This document shows positions 47,774 to 61,205 of a DNA stretch of 64,000 nt, in pieces. Source of the DNA: Callorhinus ursinus. Its lineage: Eukaryota; Chordata; Mammalia; Carnivora; Otariidae. The translations under genes were made by a program, and so were the position numbers. The DNA is taken from contig NW_020313045.1 in assembly GCF_003265705.1 (NCBI RefSeq), positions 353,941 to 417,940 on the forward strand, in the 5' to 3' direction. The notes under the pieces are model-generated. The model was not told where the DNA came from. It worked only from the letters and a program-made list of their open reading frames with translations, and ran no database searches. Within the stretch, counting starts at the first letter, position 1. The number at the start of each line of letters is the position of its first letter.

Positions 47774-50620
47774 CATGTTTATACAAAGGCTTATCACGTG
47801 AGCAAGTCAAATAATCATTGATGGTGGAACTGAGGCAAGGAGTTACAAGGTGTTTTTAATGTCATATAATCAATGACAGAATTGGGACTTCTATCTTTTA
47901 CCCCTTCATATTGTAGCTCCTTGAAATAAATTTGTTGAATAAATAAAACAAGTTAATGAAACAACAATATATAGTGTTCTCCGAAACACAGGCTTTGTTG
48001 GATAGAAAAGAAACATTTAATTAAAAAAATGTTGTTTTTAGAAGAGGAACATTTTAAGGAGAGACATACTGCCTTTGTGGCTAATGTTGTTAGGAACTTA
48101 CGGGGACAGGGGCGGGTATAGGAAAGAGGGAGAGAGAATGGGCAGATTTAAAATGACTTACACACCTTAGAAATAACTGAACATAGTGTCTATCGATAAG
48201 AGTAATTTAATGACAGAATGACAGTGTATGCCTCAAACTAAGCTCAGGCCAGTTTTTGTCTTTGTCATAAAATGTGATTAATAAGAAACTCGTTTCCTGC
48301 TGGAAAATGCTTCCTGTGAGATCTATATTTTGGTCCACAATGCACCAAAACATTTGTGTCTATTTACCTTGGAAAAAAAATCCCCTTCAGAGATAGCATG
48401 TGGAGAGGAGCCATCTGTTTAGGATCACACTCTGAACATGCTGACTCTGTATATGTTAACTGAGAAAATAAGGACTGTTTCTCCGTTTGTCTATTAATGC
48501 TATGGTAAAAATGTACACATATTCTAGAATGCATTAGTAGCTGTTAATTAGCTATTGAATAATATATTAGGCCGGGCACCCTGGAGTCAGTGTATTCAGT
48601 CAACCTTTTACAGTTTTTACTCTGCCACCAGACTTTGGAACAAGTCCTTAAATGTGTCTTACCTTACAGTATCCGATGTACCAATGAAGAACTAAAGAGC
48701 AACACCCCAACCTGAAAGGAAACATTATGTGTTTCATTACAGAGCGATTTTATAGTGCAATAGAAATGCTTGCGAACCAGCCAAGAGGTTTTTTTCCAGG
48801 TAAATTTGATGAAGTTTCTTCACTGTACCTTCAAGGTCGCCCTCATATAAAGATAGCAGAGGTAACATCTGGATTTCAAAGAAAATTAATCACTTCTTCT
48901 GAAAGCTGTCTGATTACTCTGTTAGAAGGTGTCATTATTAAGAAATTAAAATGAGACTGTCAGTACTCCCTTCCTAAGATGTGATTGGAGCGAAGAACCT
49001 TCTGCATTCTATTCTATAGTTTGGCTGTTGTGACCTTGAACATATCTTCTTACCCTTTTAAAACTCATCTAAAGCATGTCTCCTAGAGGTTTGTTGAGGT
49101 TTAGAAATACTTTGACATTTTTGGATTAAGTGGTGAGGTGGACGGAGGCTTAAGGAGGCTTGGAGGCTAATGAAATATTTTTATGTTCTTTTCAACTTTC
49201 TCCTCTGGAGGATCAAGGATTATTTTATTCTTGGATCATTTACTTATTCACCAAACATTTATTGAGTACCATGGACCTGACCATGACTAGCACCCTCCTC
49301 TCTTCCCCTTGTGCTGTGCTAGTAGATGATGCTTCTGAGAACACGGCAAAAAGCTTTTATTTCCTTTATGGAATGTGAGTGCATGGTGGCAGTTTACAAG
49401 GACTTTCATCCTGCTGTCTAGGCAAGAGCGGAATATTCTGGCCCTCCATATATGATGAGTACTTTATCATATACTGCTTTATTGCTATTAAATGTTTCAC
49501 AAGCATTTGTTATTGGAAGGTAAGCTCCTTGAAGGAGGAAATCATGGCTTATTTTTCCTCCATTTCTCTACTAAGTACAAAACAGTAGTAAAGAATTCTT
49601 TACCCAGGAATCCACGGATGAATGGGCTTCATAGGACTTGTGAGCTCCTTGAAATTGCAAGAATTATTTTTGCATGTGCAGTGTTCTGTGCAGAGGGTCT
49701 ATCATTTCATTAGATTCTCAAGATAGTCAGTGGCTCAAAGGCTAGCCACTAGAGGATAATCACTCTGATGGGCTTTAGATGAATACTTGAATGATAGAAA
49801 CTACTGAAGACAGATATAACCTTGATATACAAGAAAGTGTTGTCATGGTTGGAAGACATGCTTGGTGATGGCTCTCCAGTTCCCTAGCACTGGAGATGGC
49901 CAGTTAATAGCTGGCTAACCCATCAGTGATAATATTGTTGGGATGTTGATCTATTCTTTCTGCTCTATTCTGCGATGATAACAATTTTCATTAGAGAATA
50001 CTTCTAATTCTTCACACTTCCTTCTGACCCCCATATCCATTTTTGCATGACTCACTCATTGGACTATTTTTATACCTAAGGAATCTTTTTGATAGATAAC
50101 CAGAGGCCTACAAATCAAGCTATGAGAACTATGACTCTAAGAATATGTGTGAAATACTGAATAATAGGCAGGGAACTTGACATGAACTCTAGAAAATAAA
50201 GAGAAGGTGGAATGATTTTTGAGTTGAGAATGGAAGAATCAGAAGAGAGCAGTTGACAAGCAGGTTGACACAGTTGCTAATAGATTAAACAGAATAGGAT
50301 TTAATTGAATACTAAATTGGGCTAGTTACCTTTAAATTTAGGCCTCTGAGCCATTTCAGTTTGTGCTGTAATTTTGCTACTTTCATTCAAAGAAATTAGG
50401 ACAATGCAACTCCAGAGATGAGTTTCAAAAGTGCACAGTGGTGAAAACACATTCATTTTCGAGTAGGTACCTATACAGATTTGTGCATGAATATATACAT
50501 GTGTGCAATAACATGTTCTTGCCTCAATACCCATGAGGATATGGATCTATTCACGTGAATCCATTAATTCACACATATACCAGATGTAAGGAAGATTAAA
50601 TAGAAAATTTTCACTTGCAG

Positions 50621-50818
50621 GGGCACCTGGGTGGCTCAGTCGTTAAGCGTCTGCCTTCGGCTCAGGTCATGATCCCAGGTCCTGGGATTGAGCCGGGCAT
50701 CCGGCTCCCTGCTCCACGGGAAGCCTGCTTCTCCCTCTCCCATTCCCCCTGCTTGTGTTCCCTCTCTCACTGTGTCTCTCTCTGTCAAATAAACAAATAA
50801 AATCTTAAAAAAACTTTT
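50621..50818 (+). mobile_element. Can-SINE, forward
   Basis: A young full-length copy is flanked by the target-site duplication TTTTCACTTGCAG (50608-50620 and 50819-50831). Confidence 0.95.
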
Positions 50819-51889
50819 TTTTCACTTGCAGAGAAATAGAGTATTTTCAAGCAAATATCCAACGGGTGAGAACAATACTTTACATAATCTGCTGATTGAT
50901 GCCTCTACCAGGGTTAATGTCACAAAACGTCACAGGATGTATAGGAACTGAGTACAGGCAGAACCCAAGCTGACAGTGTCATACCAGGAGATAGTCTAAG
51001 TGAGAAAATTCCTAGCTATATCCATTATAATCGGAAGGAAACTGGCTATACTACATGCTCCAGTTTTCCTTAGTACATTGTTAAATCATAATCACCAACA
51101 GCCTCCAGTCCCAGTATTTTGGGTTGAGCATGGGACCCTCTAATGAAATGTTTCCTCAAAATGCTTTCTGGCAATCTTCTGAGCTGGCCGTTTTGTTTAG
51201 TCTTTAGCATTCTGCAAAGTCTCACTTAGCATCCTTAAGCCTGTGCATTTTTGATGAGTATGGTATTACCATTTTTACATACGTTTTGTAAACTCCTTTG
51301 AGGAACACAGAGGGGTACACAGAAGGAAAGAGATGTTGATGAGCTTCTTCCTTTACTTAATCCATCCCCCAGTCTTGCAGGGATCAGTATAAAGCTGTAC
51401 TGATTTGCCAAGTGTTTTTGCTCCGAAGGGACATCACCTATTTTTAGCAACAAAGAAGTGTTAGGAAGGGGAGGAAAGCATACCTCAGAAGGACAGATCT
51501 GAAATGAAGCCCAGAATACTGAGGAGAGTGGAGTGGAAAAGCAAAAGAGTGCCTAGTGAAAGGTCGCTGAAGCGGAGAGTGCAGATCTCATGCTCTGGGT
51601 GGTTGTAGGAAAACCTCAATTAAGAGTTCTGTTAATAGAGAATTGGGGAAATGTTATTAAAAGTTCTCTTAGCCAGTCTAATAAAGGAAATCAGGACGTG
51701 GCAAGCTGAACTGGTTGTTTAATTTGTTCAGTAATCTGTATTTTTTTTATATTGAAGCAAGCTATCAACACATTTATTGAGCAAGTATACTTATACAAAG
51801 CCTTGTGCTAGGAAATGCAGAAGTGGAAGGGTGGGAGGAGGGTATTTAAACAATACAGGATGAGTACATGTTCTCCAAAAACATAGGCG

Positions 51890-52020
51890 AAGAGATGTGT
51901 TAGAAACTGTTGCATGCTTTTTTTGTATCTTATACCGTTTAATCTTTAAAACAATGATTAGGAATCAAAACAATTCCTGTTTTACAGATGAACAGCCTGA
52001 GACTCAGAGAAGCTAAGTTC
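51890..52020 (-). repeat. MIR SINE, reverse
   Basis: CCTGTTTTACAGATGAACAGCCTGAGACTCAGAGAAGCTAAG is near-consensus. Confidence 0.7.
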
Positions 52021-53749
52021 TTCCCTCCCGCCCTCCCTTCCTTTCTTCTTTTTTTCCCCCTCTTTCTTTCAACAAGGTTGAACTCAAAAGGTTAATAGAA
52101 AATAGCTCCTTTCTTCCAGGGTTTCACTCTTTCTGAAGGTAGCAGAATCATAGATATATAATAAGTGCTATAGTAGAGGTATGAACCCAGTAATATAGGA
52201 GTTTAGAGGATGGGGCATTTCATTATGCTTGGTGATATCAGAGAAGGCTTCCTGGAAGAGGTAACATTTGAGTTGAGTCTAAAAAGATGAGAAGGAGTCC
52301 ATCTCATAGATAAGGAAGATAAGGCAACAATAACAGTGTGGCAGACACTGTTGGCAGCCCAGTCAACACCCATCGCCTTCTTTCTTTCTGGAAGAGCTGA
52401 CATTTTGCTCAGGTGTCTTTTCCCCCACACTTGACCTATCCCTACCTTCAGGGTAAGTGCTGATTGGTTTAAGCCAATTATAGTAGGTCCATTACTCTTG
52501 TTTGATTAGCTTAGGGGTGGGTGTACCAACCAGTCTGGGCCAATGAGATGTAAAAGGAAATCTGTTTGGAGGGCTTTAGGAAAAGTTTCTTGCTCTTAAG
52601 AGGGAAACACTGGAAGAGATTGCCCTTTTTTTGGTCTCTAGGTGTTACTGTGCTTAGAAGGGATGCTTCGAACTACTGCAGCCATTTTATGACAACGAAG
52701 GGAGCCGATTTGAGGGCAAATGGAATTTTCTGAGGATGGCAAAGCAAAGAGAGAAAAAGACCAGGGTCTTTGATGACATTGTTGAGTTGCTGGACAACCG
52801 TCCCTGCTTTTCAACTTCCTGTTACATGATATTATAACCGTCCTTATTCTATCAGCCAGTCTGAATTGGAGTCTCCTGCACTGGCATCCTCACTGATAAT
52901 AGAGGAGATGCAAAGGCATGGGGCTCAGAGAGCCACAGGGCAGTTAGAATTTGCCAGTAGTTCATCGTGCCTGAAATGCAGGGTATTGTGGAGTGGAGAG
53001 TGAGGCAATGGCTAGAGGTGAAATAGTAGACAGGGATCAAATCATGAAAGGCCTTATGTGTGAGGATCAGATATTTGGACTTTACGTTACAGATAATGGG
53101 GAGACACTGAAAAGTTTTAAGCAAGGTAATGGTATAATTAGATTTGTGGTTTGGAGGCATTCCTCTGACTACAGTGTGGAGGACTGAGGTTAGGATACCA
53201 AGGTCATTCAGTTCAGGAGCAAATGGATTCCCATGTAGGTTGGTCTCTCTCCTTTATCATTCCATGTTAGCTTGGAAAGACAAAGGTTAAGAAAATATGT
53301 GCAAAGTGGAAAATTAGAGGCAGACAGTAAGTGCTTCAGGATTTCATCAAACAAGAATATGTTGGGAGTCATGAAGAGTTTCAAAGAGGGGGTTGGATTT
53401 GAGCTGAATATTGAAGGACTTGGAAAACTCAGGTGCAGACTAAAGCATAAAACAATGTAGAGGAATGGCAAGTTAGGCTGAATGGAGAGTTCTAGGTGGG
53501 GAGGAATTGTCCCTTGCAACCAAAATGGCAGAAAAAGGAAATGAAACTACTCTAGTTCTGTCACTTAGCAACCATGGAACACTGGGCTCGATGAACTTTT
53601 GATTCCTGATTGGTTGAATTGGGATTGCAAACATATGCTTTATTAATATCATCAAGTGATGTCCTACAGATATCTTGTACCCCCCTGATATCATGTGATG
53701 AGAAAGACACTTCCTATTTGTGGTATTTGGGGAAAAAAAAAAAACAAGA

Positions 53750-54160
53750 AAAATGATCAGAAAAACTCCATTTGAGAAACATTCTATAAAATACCTGACC
53801 AGTACTCCTCAAAACTGCCAAGGTCACCAAAGGGAAAGAAACACTGAGGAAATGTCACAGACCAGAGAAGTTGTCACAGACCAGTCACATGACAACTGAA
53901 TGCAGTGTCTCCTGGACTAGGTCCTAGCGCAGAAAAAAAGACATTAATGACAAAACTGGTGAAATTCAAATAAAATTTAGAGTTTAGTTGACACTAATTT
54001 CCCAGTGTTGGTTTCTTAATTTTGACAAACTAACCACAGTGATGGGAATAATAACAATAAGGGGCACAGAAACTTGGTGAGGCTACACTGTCATGGCTAT
54101 CTTTGCAACCTTTCCATAAATCTATAATTATTCCAAAATAAGTTTATTTGAAAACAATAT
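53750..54160 (+). mobile_element. Old L1-like 3' end
   Basis: Ending words CATGGCTATCTTTGCAACC and AAATCTATAATTATTCCAAAATAAG are typical of L1M 3' termini. Two copies of GTCACAGACCAG (53856, 53875) and a GTTGTCA/TGACAAC inverted pair occur inside. Confidence 0.55.
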
Positions 54161-54254
54161 ACCCTTCACTGTGCAGTTACGAGGATTGAATGAAAGGATA
54201 TGTATAAAGCAGCCAGTACAGTGCCTGACACATAATAAGGCTTCCAATGTTCTG

Positions 54255-54445
54255 TAAACTTGTGATTCTCACTTTTAAGGTGTATAGAAATCACCTCGAG
54301 GTGTTTTGTCAGAAATGCAAACAAAATCCCAGGACCTCAGGCTCAGAGATTCTGATTTAGTGGGTTTAGAACAGGGCTCAGGAATAAGAATTTGTAATAG
54401 GTGCCCTCTGGGGATCTTGACATGAGGGTTGCTGCTATAGACTGT
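54255..54445. repeat. MER5-like DNA transposon remnant
   Basis: GTGATTCTCACTTTTAAGGTGTATAGAAATCACC, CAGAGATTCTGATTTAGTGGG and GGGGATCTTGACATGAGG are present. It sits just left of the duplicated block at 54491. Confidence 0.65.
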
Positions 54446-54490
54446 GGGGATCCTAGGGTGAGAGTTGTATATTCCCCCCATGGGAATGAA

Positions 54491-54644
54491 TGACAACCAC
54501 CATTCTATTCCTTGCTTCTATGAATAGGACTATTTCAGTCATATCATACAGTATTTGGCTAATTTCACTTAGTATAATGTCCTCCAGCTTCATCCATATT
54601 GTTGCAAATGGTAGGATATCCTTCTTTTTTAAGGCTGAATAATA

Positions 54645-54689
<45 letters not shown>

Positions 54690-54808
54690 CATTTTCTTTA
54701 TCCGTTTATCTGTTGATAGATAACTTAGGTTTTCAATGTATAGACTATTGTGAATAATGATACACTGAACAGGGGAGTGCAGATATCTCTTTGAGATAAT
54801 GATTTCAT
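54491..54808 (-). repeat. Duplicate copy of an L1 segment (copy A)
   Basis: This 318-bp block is almost identical to 55643-55946, an internal piece of the reverse L1 1.15 kb to the right. Outside the TG microsatellite I see only three base differences. The matching stops abruptly at both ends (TGACAACC at the left, GATTTCAT at the right), and the flanks differ. It lacks the surrounding L1 sequence, so it is a secondary local duplication. Confidence 0.9.
54647..54687. repeat. (TG)n microsatellite in duplicate copy A
   Basis: About 20 TG units; the matching tract in copy B (55800-55825) has 13. Confidence 0.95.
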
Positions 54809-55069
54809 GGGAGGAAAATAATGGAGATATAAATGCCTGCCCTATTTACCTCAAATGGGTTGAAGGGAGAAAAAGGGGAAAATGTAGAAGCAAGCTCTTC
54901 AAAAACTGTAAGTTATAATTTAAATCATTACAGATTAATTTGGGATGAAAGAGAGGTCTGATTAGGTAGCCATTTAATAATAACAGCAGTGTGGTTGAAA
55001 TCTAATTTTTATTCACTTCAGCCACCTAAAATTATTCAGCTGCCTTGCCTGCTGAAGCACTCAGATGAC

Positions 55070-55195
55070 CCATAGGACAAAGGCACAGTTCAACCCCTTC
55101 AATTACAGAAGAGCTAACTGAAGCTGAGAGGAGATGTGACTGATTCAAGGTCGCAGAGCTAGTTACTAAGAGAATGGATTAGAACCCACTGTTTG
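55070..55195 (-). repeat. MIR-like fragment, reverse
   Basis: CAAGGTCGCAGAGCTAGTTACTAAG and GGATTAGAACCCACTG are seen. Confidence 0.6.
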
Positions 55196-55261
55196 GTTTT
55201 TTTTTTTAGCTTTATTAAAGTATGTCACAAAAATTGCATATATTTAAGGTATGCAGGTGAT

Positions 55262-55369
55262 TTTTTTAAAAGATTTTTATTTTTAAGTGATCTCTGTGTT
55301 CAAATTTGAACTCACAACCCTGAGATCAAGAGTCGCATGCTCCACTAGCTGAGCCAGCCAGGCTCCCCC
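55262..55369 (-). mobile_element. Old short Can-SINE nested in reverse L1
   Basis: A diverged reverse copy (AAAAGATTTTTATTTTTAAG ... CTGAGCCAGCCAGGCTCCCCC) splits the 3' UTR of a minus-strand L1. GTGAT occurs on both sides as a short target-site duplication. Confidence 0.85.
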
Positions 55370-55642
55370 GTGATGTTTTGATATATGTATACATTGTGAA
55401 ATGATCACCACAATTAAGCGAATTAATATATCCATCACCTCACATAGTTACCCTCTTTTTTTGTGTGGTAAGAACACTCAAGATTTACCCTTTTAGCAAA
55501 CTTCAAGTATGTAATAAATACAAGGTTGCTAACTATAGTCACCATGCTATACATTACATCCCCAGAACTTAGTCATCTTGCAAAGCTGAAACTTGGTACC
55601 CTTTGACCAACATCTTCCCATTTCCCCCCTCCCCTTAGCTCC

Positions 55643-55946
55643 TGACAACCACCATTCTATTCCTTGCTTCTATGAATAGGACTATTTCAATCATATCATA
55701 CAGTATTTGGCTAATTTCACTTAGTATAATGTCCTCCAGCTTCATCCATATTGTTGCAAATGGTAGGATATCCTTCTTTTTTAAGGCTGAATAATATTCG
55801 TGTGTGTGTGTGTGTGTGTGTGTGTAACATTTTCATTATCCGTTTATCTGTTGATAGATAACTTAGGTTTTCAATGTATAGACTATTGTGAATAATGATA
55901 CACTGAACAGGGGAGTGCAGATATCTCTTTGAGATAATGATTTCAT
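55643..55946 (-). repeat. Source-like copy of duplicated L1 segment (copy B)
   Basis: This partner of the block at 54491-54808 is continuous with L1 sequence on both sides, so it is the probable source. TG tract length is 26 bases here against 41 in the other copy. Confidence 0.9.
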
Positions 55947-56085
55947 TCTCTTTGAAAATATTTGCTAGAGGTGGAATCGCTGGATCATTTTTGAGGAACT
56001 TCCATACTGTTTTCCAGAGTGGCTGCACCAGTTTGCGTTCCCACTGGTGGTGCACAAGGGTAGAAGCCACTCTTGCAAGCTCCTG

Positions 56086-58210
56086 TTCAGGTTGTTGTTT
56101 CTGCTGTCAGATGATCATTGGATGCCACAGACTTTTCATGTGGACTCTGGAAAGTGAGAAAGGATGTCTGATTTCTTGAGGAGGTTGCCAAAAGTTTGTT
56201 GACCTAAGTTCTGATGATAGGTTTGCTCTTTGCTCACTGTGTTCTAGAATAACTTTTCACTTCAGCTAGAGTAAAAAAGGATCATTTGAATAGGAAAATG
56301 GCCCTTTGTGGATGTTCTTCGGTCATACTCAGCATCCACATTCTCAGCCATATCAGCATGTGCATCAACCCGAAAAAGCTCCCCAGGCTTTCAGAATTCT
56401 GACTGACAAAGCAGACACACCCTCCTGCCCTGGTTCAGCTTAACCACATTACCATGGCCACACCACTTATAAGTCTGCCATTCCAAGGTAGTGTGGAACC
56501 CAGGGCTACTTCTAGGAAAAATAGAAACCAAGGCATTTCACTGTCTTCCATATCTGTCTAACTTGATAGAAGTGAAGTCAGATTTAGATTAAGGTCTTCC
56601 TCTCAGCACATTTTGCCTTGCCCCTCTGTTCACATTGTAGCTTCCTGGGCTATACTCTGAGAAGTAGGGGTGAGTGTGCCTACCCATGTTTCCTAAGGCT
56701 GTCTGTGAGTCTCCATCATCCTTTGGGGTTTCGATTACAAGATGGCAGGGCAGAAAATAGACTTTCACGGAGTCTCCACTTTCTTTCCTGCCCCCCCCCC
56801 CATTGCCCTGATGCCTTCTCCCCGCCTAGAAGGGGTTTTTCCTTCCACCTTATGCACTGGGAAATGCCCTTGCATTATAAATTATGTCCTTCCTACTCTG
56901 TGACTTATGGTAAAAACACTTTACTCTGAATATTCCATGTTTTGGACTTACTAATAATGTTCTTTTTACAACAAATCCTGGCTCTTGAAATAAAGCTGTA
57001 GCTCTAACAGTTGCTTTCTCTGCAATAATCTTTATTTAAGAACCTATCATGAAATCCAGAAATTAAAAACTGAAGAGGGGCAGGGAGTGAGGTGCTGGGC
57101 TGAAAGCAGGGCAGTTATGTTAAAATGTGCATTTTGACTGATGAGACCCCTCAGCCTCCTTCCTTATCCATTTACATTCTCGCAGAAAGCTACAGGAGCA
57201 TGAGCTCTACCACAGTGAGGGACTAACCAAGAAAGAGGAGGTTTGGGATTCAGGAAGCAGCAGAAATGGGTGAAGGATTCTCAGGATGGTGCCGAAGGAA
57301 GATCCCAGGATGACAGCTGTGTGTTTAGGCCTAGAAAGCAACCAGTTCAGACCGGAAGGGGGGGTGGAGGGCTCCAGGGAAAAATGATCATCATCTTGCT
57401 ATCACCAAATGAAAAGTTGAATTCAATTGCTCTTAAAGGGTATGGGAAAATCTAGCCCACTAGAACAACACAACAACAACAAAATCTTAACCAATTCTAA
57501 GGAAGAACAATTATTGACTTCAGAGAAAAAAAGTTGCACAGAGAGAAAGAGGTAATCGTAGTCAACTGCGTAACTCAGCAATAAACAATATTTAAATATT
57601 TAATAAAGTCTGAGTCTTGCTTTGATTAAAAAAGAAAACATGGAATATAATTATGATAGAAAAACAAGGAGAGGAAGGTGGATGTAAGTGAGCTATATCA
57701 TCACCAAAATAGTGTGGTAAGTCGATGGTTAGTGTCCAAAATCCATGAATCAAGACAGGAATTTAAACACATTAGTTGGAAATGTGAAGATGACAACAAA
57801 GAGATACAGATAAAATATTTGAAAATATTTGCTATTAGAAAACAGAATATAACCCCCAATTTTTTATGGTTCTTTTCAATGATACTGTCTCTCCAACAAA
57901 AACTAAAATCCACCTAACAAATCAGTTTAGAGATCAGTGTATTGTGTGTTTAAAAGCTTAAACTAGCAAAAAACAAACACAAACCAAGACACTTGAAATT
58001 GCACCAGAACCAACCCGATTTTTCACTTGGTTTAAGGTCCCTGATCTACTTCTCATCTAATCTTGGAAGAACTTGGGGGAGATGAAGTTTTCACATGTGC
58101 CATCATCAACACCCTCAGTTAAACTGATATGCCAACCTTTCTAGGGTTGCAAGCAACAACTGATAGAGAGTGATTGTAAGCTTCTGATGATTCCACCTTC
58201 TTTCTGCTTT
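56086..58210. other. Intergenic stretch, no gene recognised
   Basis: Unique-looking sequence. The longest frame (56618-56929, 103 residues) has no recognisable domain and lies in ordinary composition. Confidence 0.45.
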
Positions 58211-58213
58211 CAG

Positions 58214-58552
<339 letters not shown>

Positions 58553-58841
58553 AGGTCTTTCTCTTTTTACCTCAAACCTGTGACACTTTGTGGAAATCTG
58601 CATCATGATTCTTGCTATTTCCAAAGATTCATGACAGAAACTACTGAACATATGTAGTTCTAGCAGCTCCTAATTGTAGATGATAAAATAGCAACAAATC
58701 TTATTTATCCATATTTACTTATATTGCCTGGTAAACACAATTAACTGTCTTAGATATAATACTTAATTGGTATAATTGTTGCACTTGAGAAAGCCATATG
58801 GTTTGTGACTAAATATAGTGATTCCATCTCAGTGCCCTCTT

Positions 58842-59040
58842 TTTTTTTTAAGAATTTTTTATTTATTCATTTGAGACAGAGAGATACAGAGAGAGAGAGA
58901 GCAGGAGCAGAGGGGAGAGACTGAGGAAGAGGGAGAAGCAGACTCCCTGCTGAGCAGGGAGCCCGATGTGGGGCTCGATCTGGAGATCATGACCTGAGCT
59001 GAAGGCAGATGCTTAACCATCGGAGCCACCCAGGCGCCCC
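58842..59040 (-). mobile_element. Can-SINE, reverse
   Basis: A full-length reverse copy is flanked by the target-site duplication TCAGTGCCCTCTT (58829-58841 and 59041-59053). Confidence 0.95.
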
Positions 59041-60400
59041 TCAGTGCCCTCTTGTATATCTGTTGACTAGATTCTTTTGCTTCTCATGTTTGCAATGAAA
59101 ATAGCTCTCATCACTGAGTAGATGTTTCAGTGCAATATCGCACCATGACCACATTTATTCGATGCACTTAACTTTTGTACCGGTATCATGACATGCCGTC
59201 TGCAGAGTAGCACTCTCGTCGTTCATGTTTTGCTTGTCCTTGTTGTTTACAGCCAGTTAAGGGTTTGTATCTGGTACTTCTCTGAAGATCCCTACCAGAA
59301 CACTTCACTCTTGTCATCTTCAGAAGTTCCCTTTGGTCAACTTTCTCTGCCTTCTCTTTTTTCTGAGAACTTCATTTCAGTCTCCTAGTCTTTGTGAACT
59401 CTTCTCTGATATCTCATTAGCATTTTCCCTACAATTTCTCAGGGTTCTTCCCATGTTAGCAGTTTTTGCATTTCTTCAGAATTTTTAAATATTTGATTAG
59501 GTAGCTCAATATTAACAATACATAAATTTTTGATACACATAAGAGGAGTAAAAATACTTCTGTGCACTCTGTTAGTTTAGGGGTGCTAAAATTTAATGTT
59601 ACCTAGTAAAAATTCTAAGCTGATTCTGTCAGATTAAGTAAATAAAATCCTAGGAACGTACCCAATTCTTATAGTTACCCGTTACCTGTCAATGTAGTAT
59701 TTATAAATTAATAGTCATGGAATTTCACTTGACTATGGAATGCTGGCACAGTCTGGAATGAGCATGTGAAAGCCATCTCAGATTTTCAGATGGCTGACTG
59801 CCTGGCTGGGGAAAAAATTGTAGAGAGATAACTAAATAGATGGATACGTAGATTAGTCTGATGTCTTGGCTTTCTTCCTCCAAAGTGTTCTTGAGTTACC
59901 CATTCAGTGATCTGGAAGGCTAACAATGCCAGAAAGCTGAGTTCTCTAATTTATACAATTTTATAGGTATGTAATATTTCAGGAATATAAAACATTTGAA
60001 AATGTGAATTTACAAAGAGATTCAAGCATGATTATTTATTTTACAAAAAGAGTTACCCAGAGTCCTTATTTAAGGAACATTAGATCTCATGTAATGTGCA
60101 AGGCTTACCAGTCCTGTATATGTATTACTCCTGTAGTTTTCTTTTGGGATTGATATATTTTGTCCTCCCTAAATTGTTGACTGCCAGCAGTCCCAGGGAT
60201 CAAGTTGAATACACACTGAGTTTAAAAATACGTATTTACTGAGGTGGTTGCTCTATAATTTTACCTTTGTGCACTGAGCTTCTATCTGACAGTTAAGTCC
60301 CAGGAAATGAAATATGGCAACATTACTGGATATTTTATAAAACCATTTTATCAAATGAAAGTTTACTTGAAAAACAAACAGGTTTTTTTATTTTAATGAA
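59041..60400. other. AT-rich intergenic stretch, nothing recognised
   Basis: No mobile element, RNA gene or convincing open frame is seen between the two reverse SINEs. Confidence 0.45.
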
Positions 60401-60401
60401 G

Positions 60402-60566
60402 TTTTTTTTTTTTAAGATTTGTTTATTTTAGAGAGAGAGAGAATCTCAAGCAGACTCCGCACTGGCATGGAGCCTGACATGGGGCTCGATCTCACAACCC
60501 TGAGATCATGACCTGAGATGAAACCAGGAGTCAGATGCTTAACCAACTGACCCATCTAGGTGCCCC
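60402..60566 (-). mobile_element. Can-SINE, reverse, older
   Basis: A T-run, AAGATTTGTTTATTTTAGAG, and a reversed head ending CCATCTAGGTGCCCC are present. The copy is diverged and slightly shortened, with flanks of the form AAGTTTTTT/AAGGTTTTTTT. Confidence 0.88.
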
Positions 60567-60569
60567 AAG

Positions 60570-61065
60570 GTTTTTTTAAATATGAAGTATAGAGAAAATA
60601 ACAAAAACCAATGAACCCATTATCAGATTTAATAAATACTAAAATGCTGTCATATTTTCTTATAAAATGTTAAGAGATACTCCTAATTTTCTTCTTCTTC
60701 TCCTTAAGAGATAACCACTGTCCTGAAATTGGTGTGTATGGGTCATTCAATGTTTTTGTGTTTAAAAAAATTACATAAATATCATAAATAATATATTCCA
60801 TGGTTTTATGTGTTTCAAAATGTTAAATAAATGGTATCATGCCATATAAATCCTTTTGCAACTGGCATTTCCCATTTGGCATTAGGTTTTTGAGATTTAT
60901 CCATGGAGATATAGTTCATTCATTTGAACTGAGATATAGAATCTATTGTAAGCCAGTTATTTATCCCTTCCCTTACCAAAGATGCCAAGATTGTTTTCAC
61001 TTGTTTTGTTATTACAAATAGTGTCATAGTAAACATCCTTATGCATTTCTCCTTGTGCACATGGA
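60570..61065 (-). mobile_element. Probable old L1-like fragment, reverse
   Basis: Text such as TTTTGCAACTGGCATTTCCCATTTGGCATTAGG, GAGATTTATCCATGGAGATA and GTGCACATGGACAGGAGTTTCTCC resembles reversed old L1 3' sequence seen widely in mammals. The family is not certain. Confidence 0.45.
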
Positions 61066-61079
61066 CAGGAGTTTCTCCA

Positions 61080-61205
61080 AAGCAGTGACTCTCAAACTTG
61101 GGCATGCATCAAAATCACCTCAATTGCTTATTAAAACAAAAATTCCTGACTCTGGAACTGTATTCCCTCCACCATTATATAGAACCTGCTAAGTCCGGGC
61201 TTCCG
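61080..61205. repeat. MER5-like DNA transposon remnant
   Basis: AGTGACTCTCAAACTTGGGCATGCATCAAAATCACC and TATTAAAACAAAAATTCCTGACTC are seen. Confidence 0.65.

Larger units (their letters stand above)
45000..54254. other. Intergenic stretch with scattered old repeats
   Basis: It holds two Can-SINEs, an L2 end, MIR pieces and an L1-like 3' end. Segments at about 52205-52330 and 52980-53440 (GGCTTCCTGGAAGAGGTAACATTTGAGTTGAGTC; CATGAAAGGCCTTATGTG...GACTTTACG...AATGGGGAGACACTGAAAAG) look like an ancient dispersed repeat whose family I cannot name. No gene was found. Confidence 0.5.
55200..56085 (-). mobile_element. Old L1, 3' UTR and ORF2 C-terminus, reverse
   Basis: Reverse-oriented L1: the T-run and AGCTTTATTAAAGTATG at the 3' end, CACCATGCTATACATTACATCCCCAGAAC, then the ORF2 C-terminal region. 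The last still reads partly on the minus strand (ICNNMDEAGGH near 55740; HQWERKLVQPLWKTVWKFL near 56030). It contains a (TG)13 insertion and one nested SINE. Confidence 0.82.
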
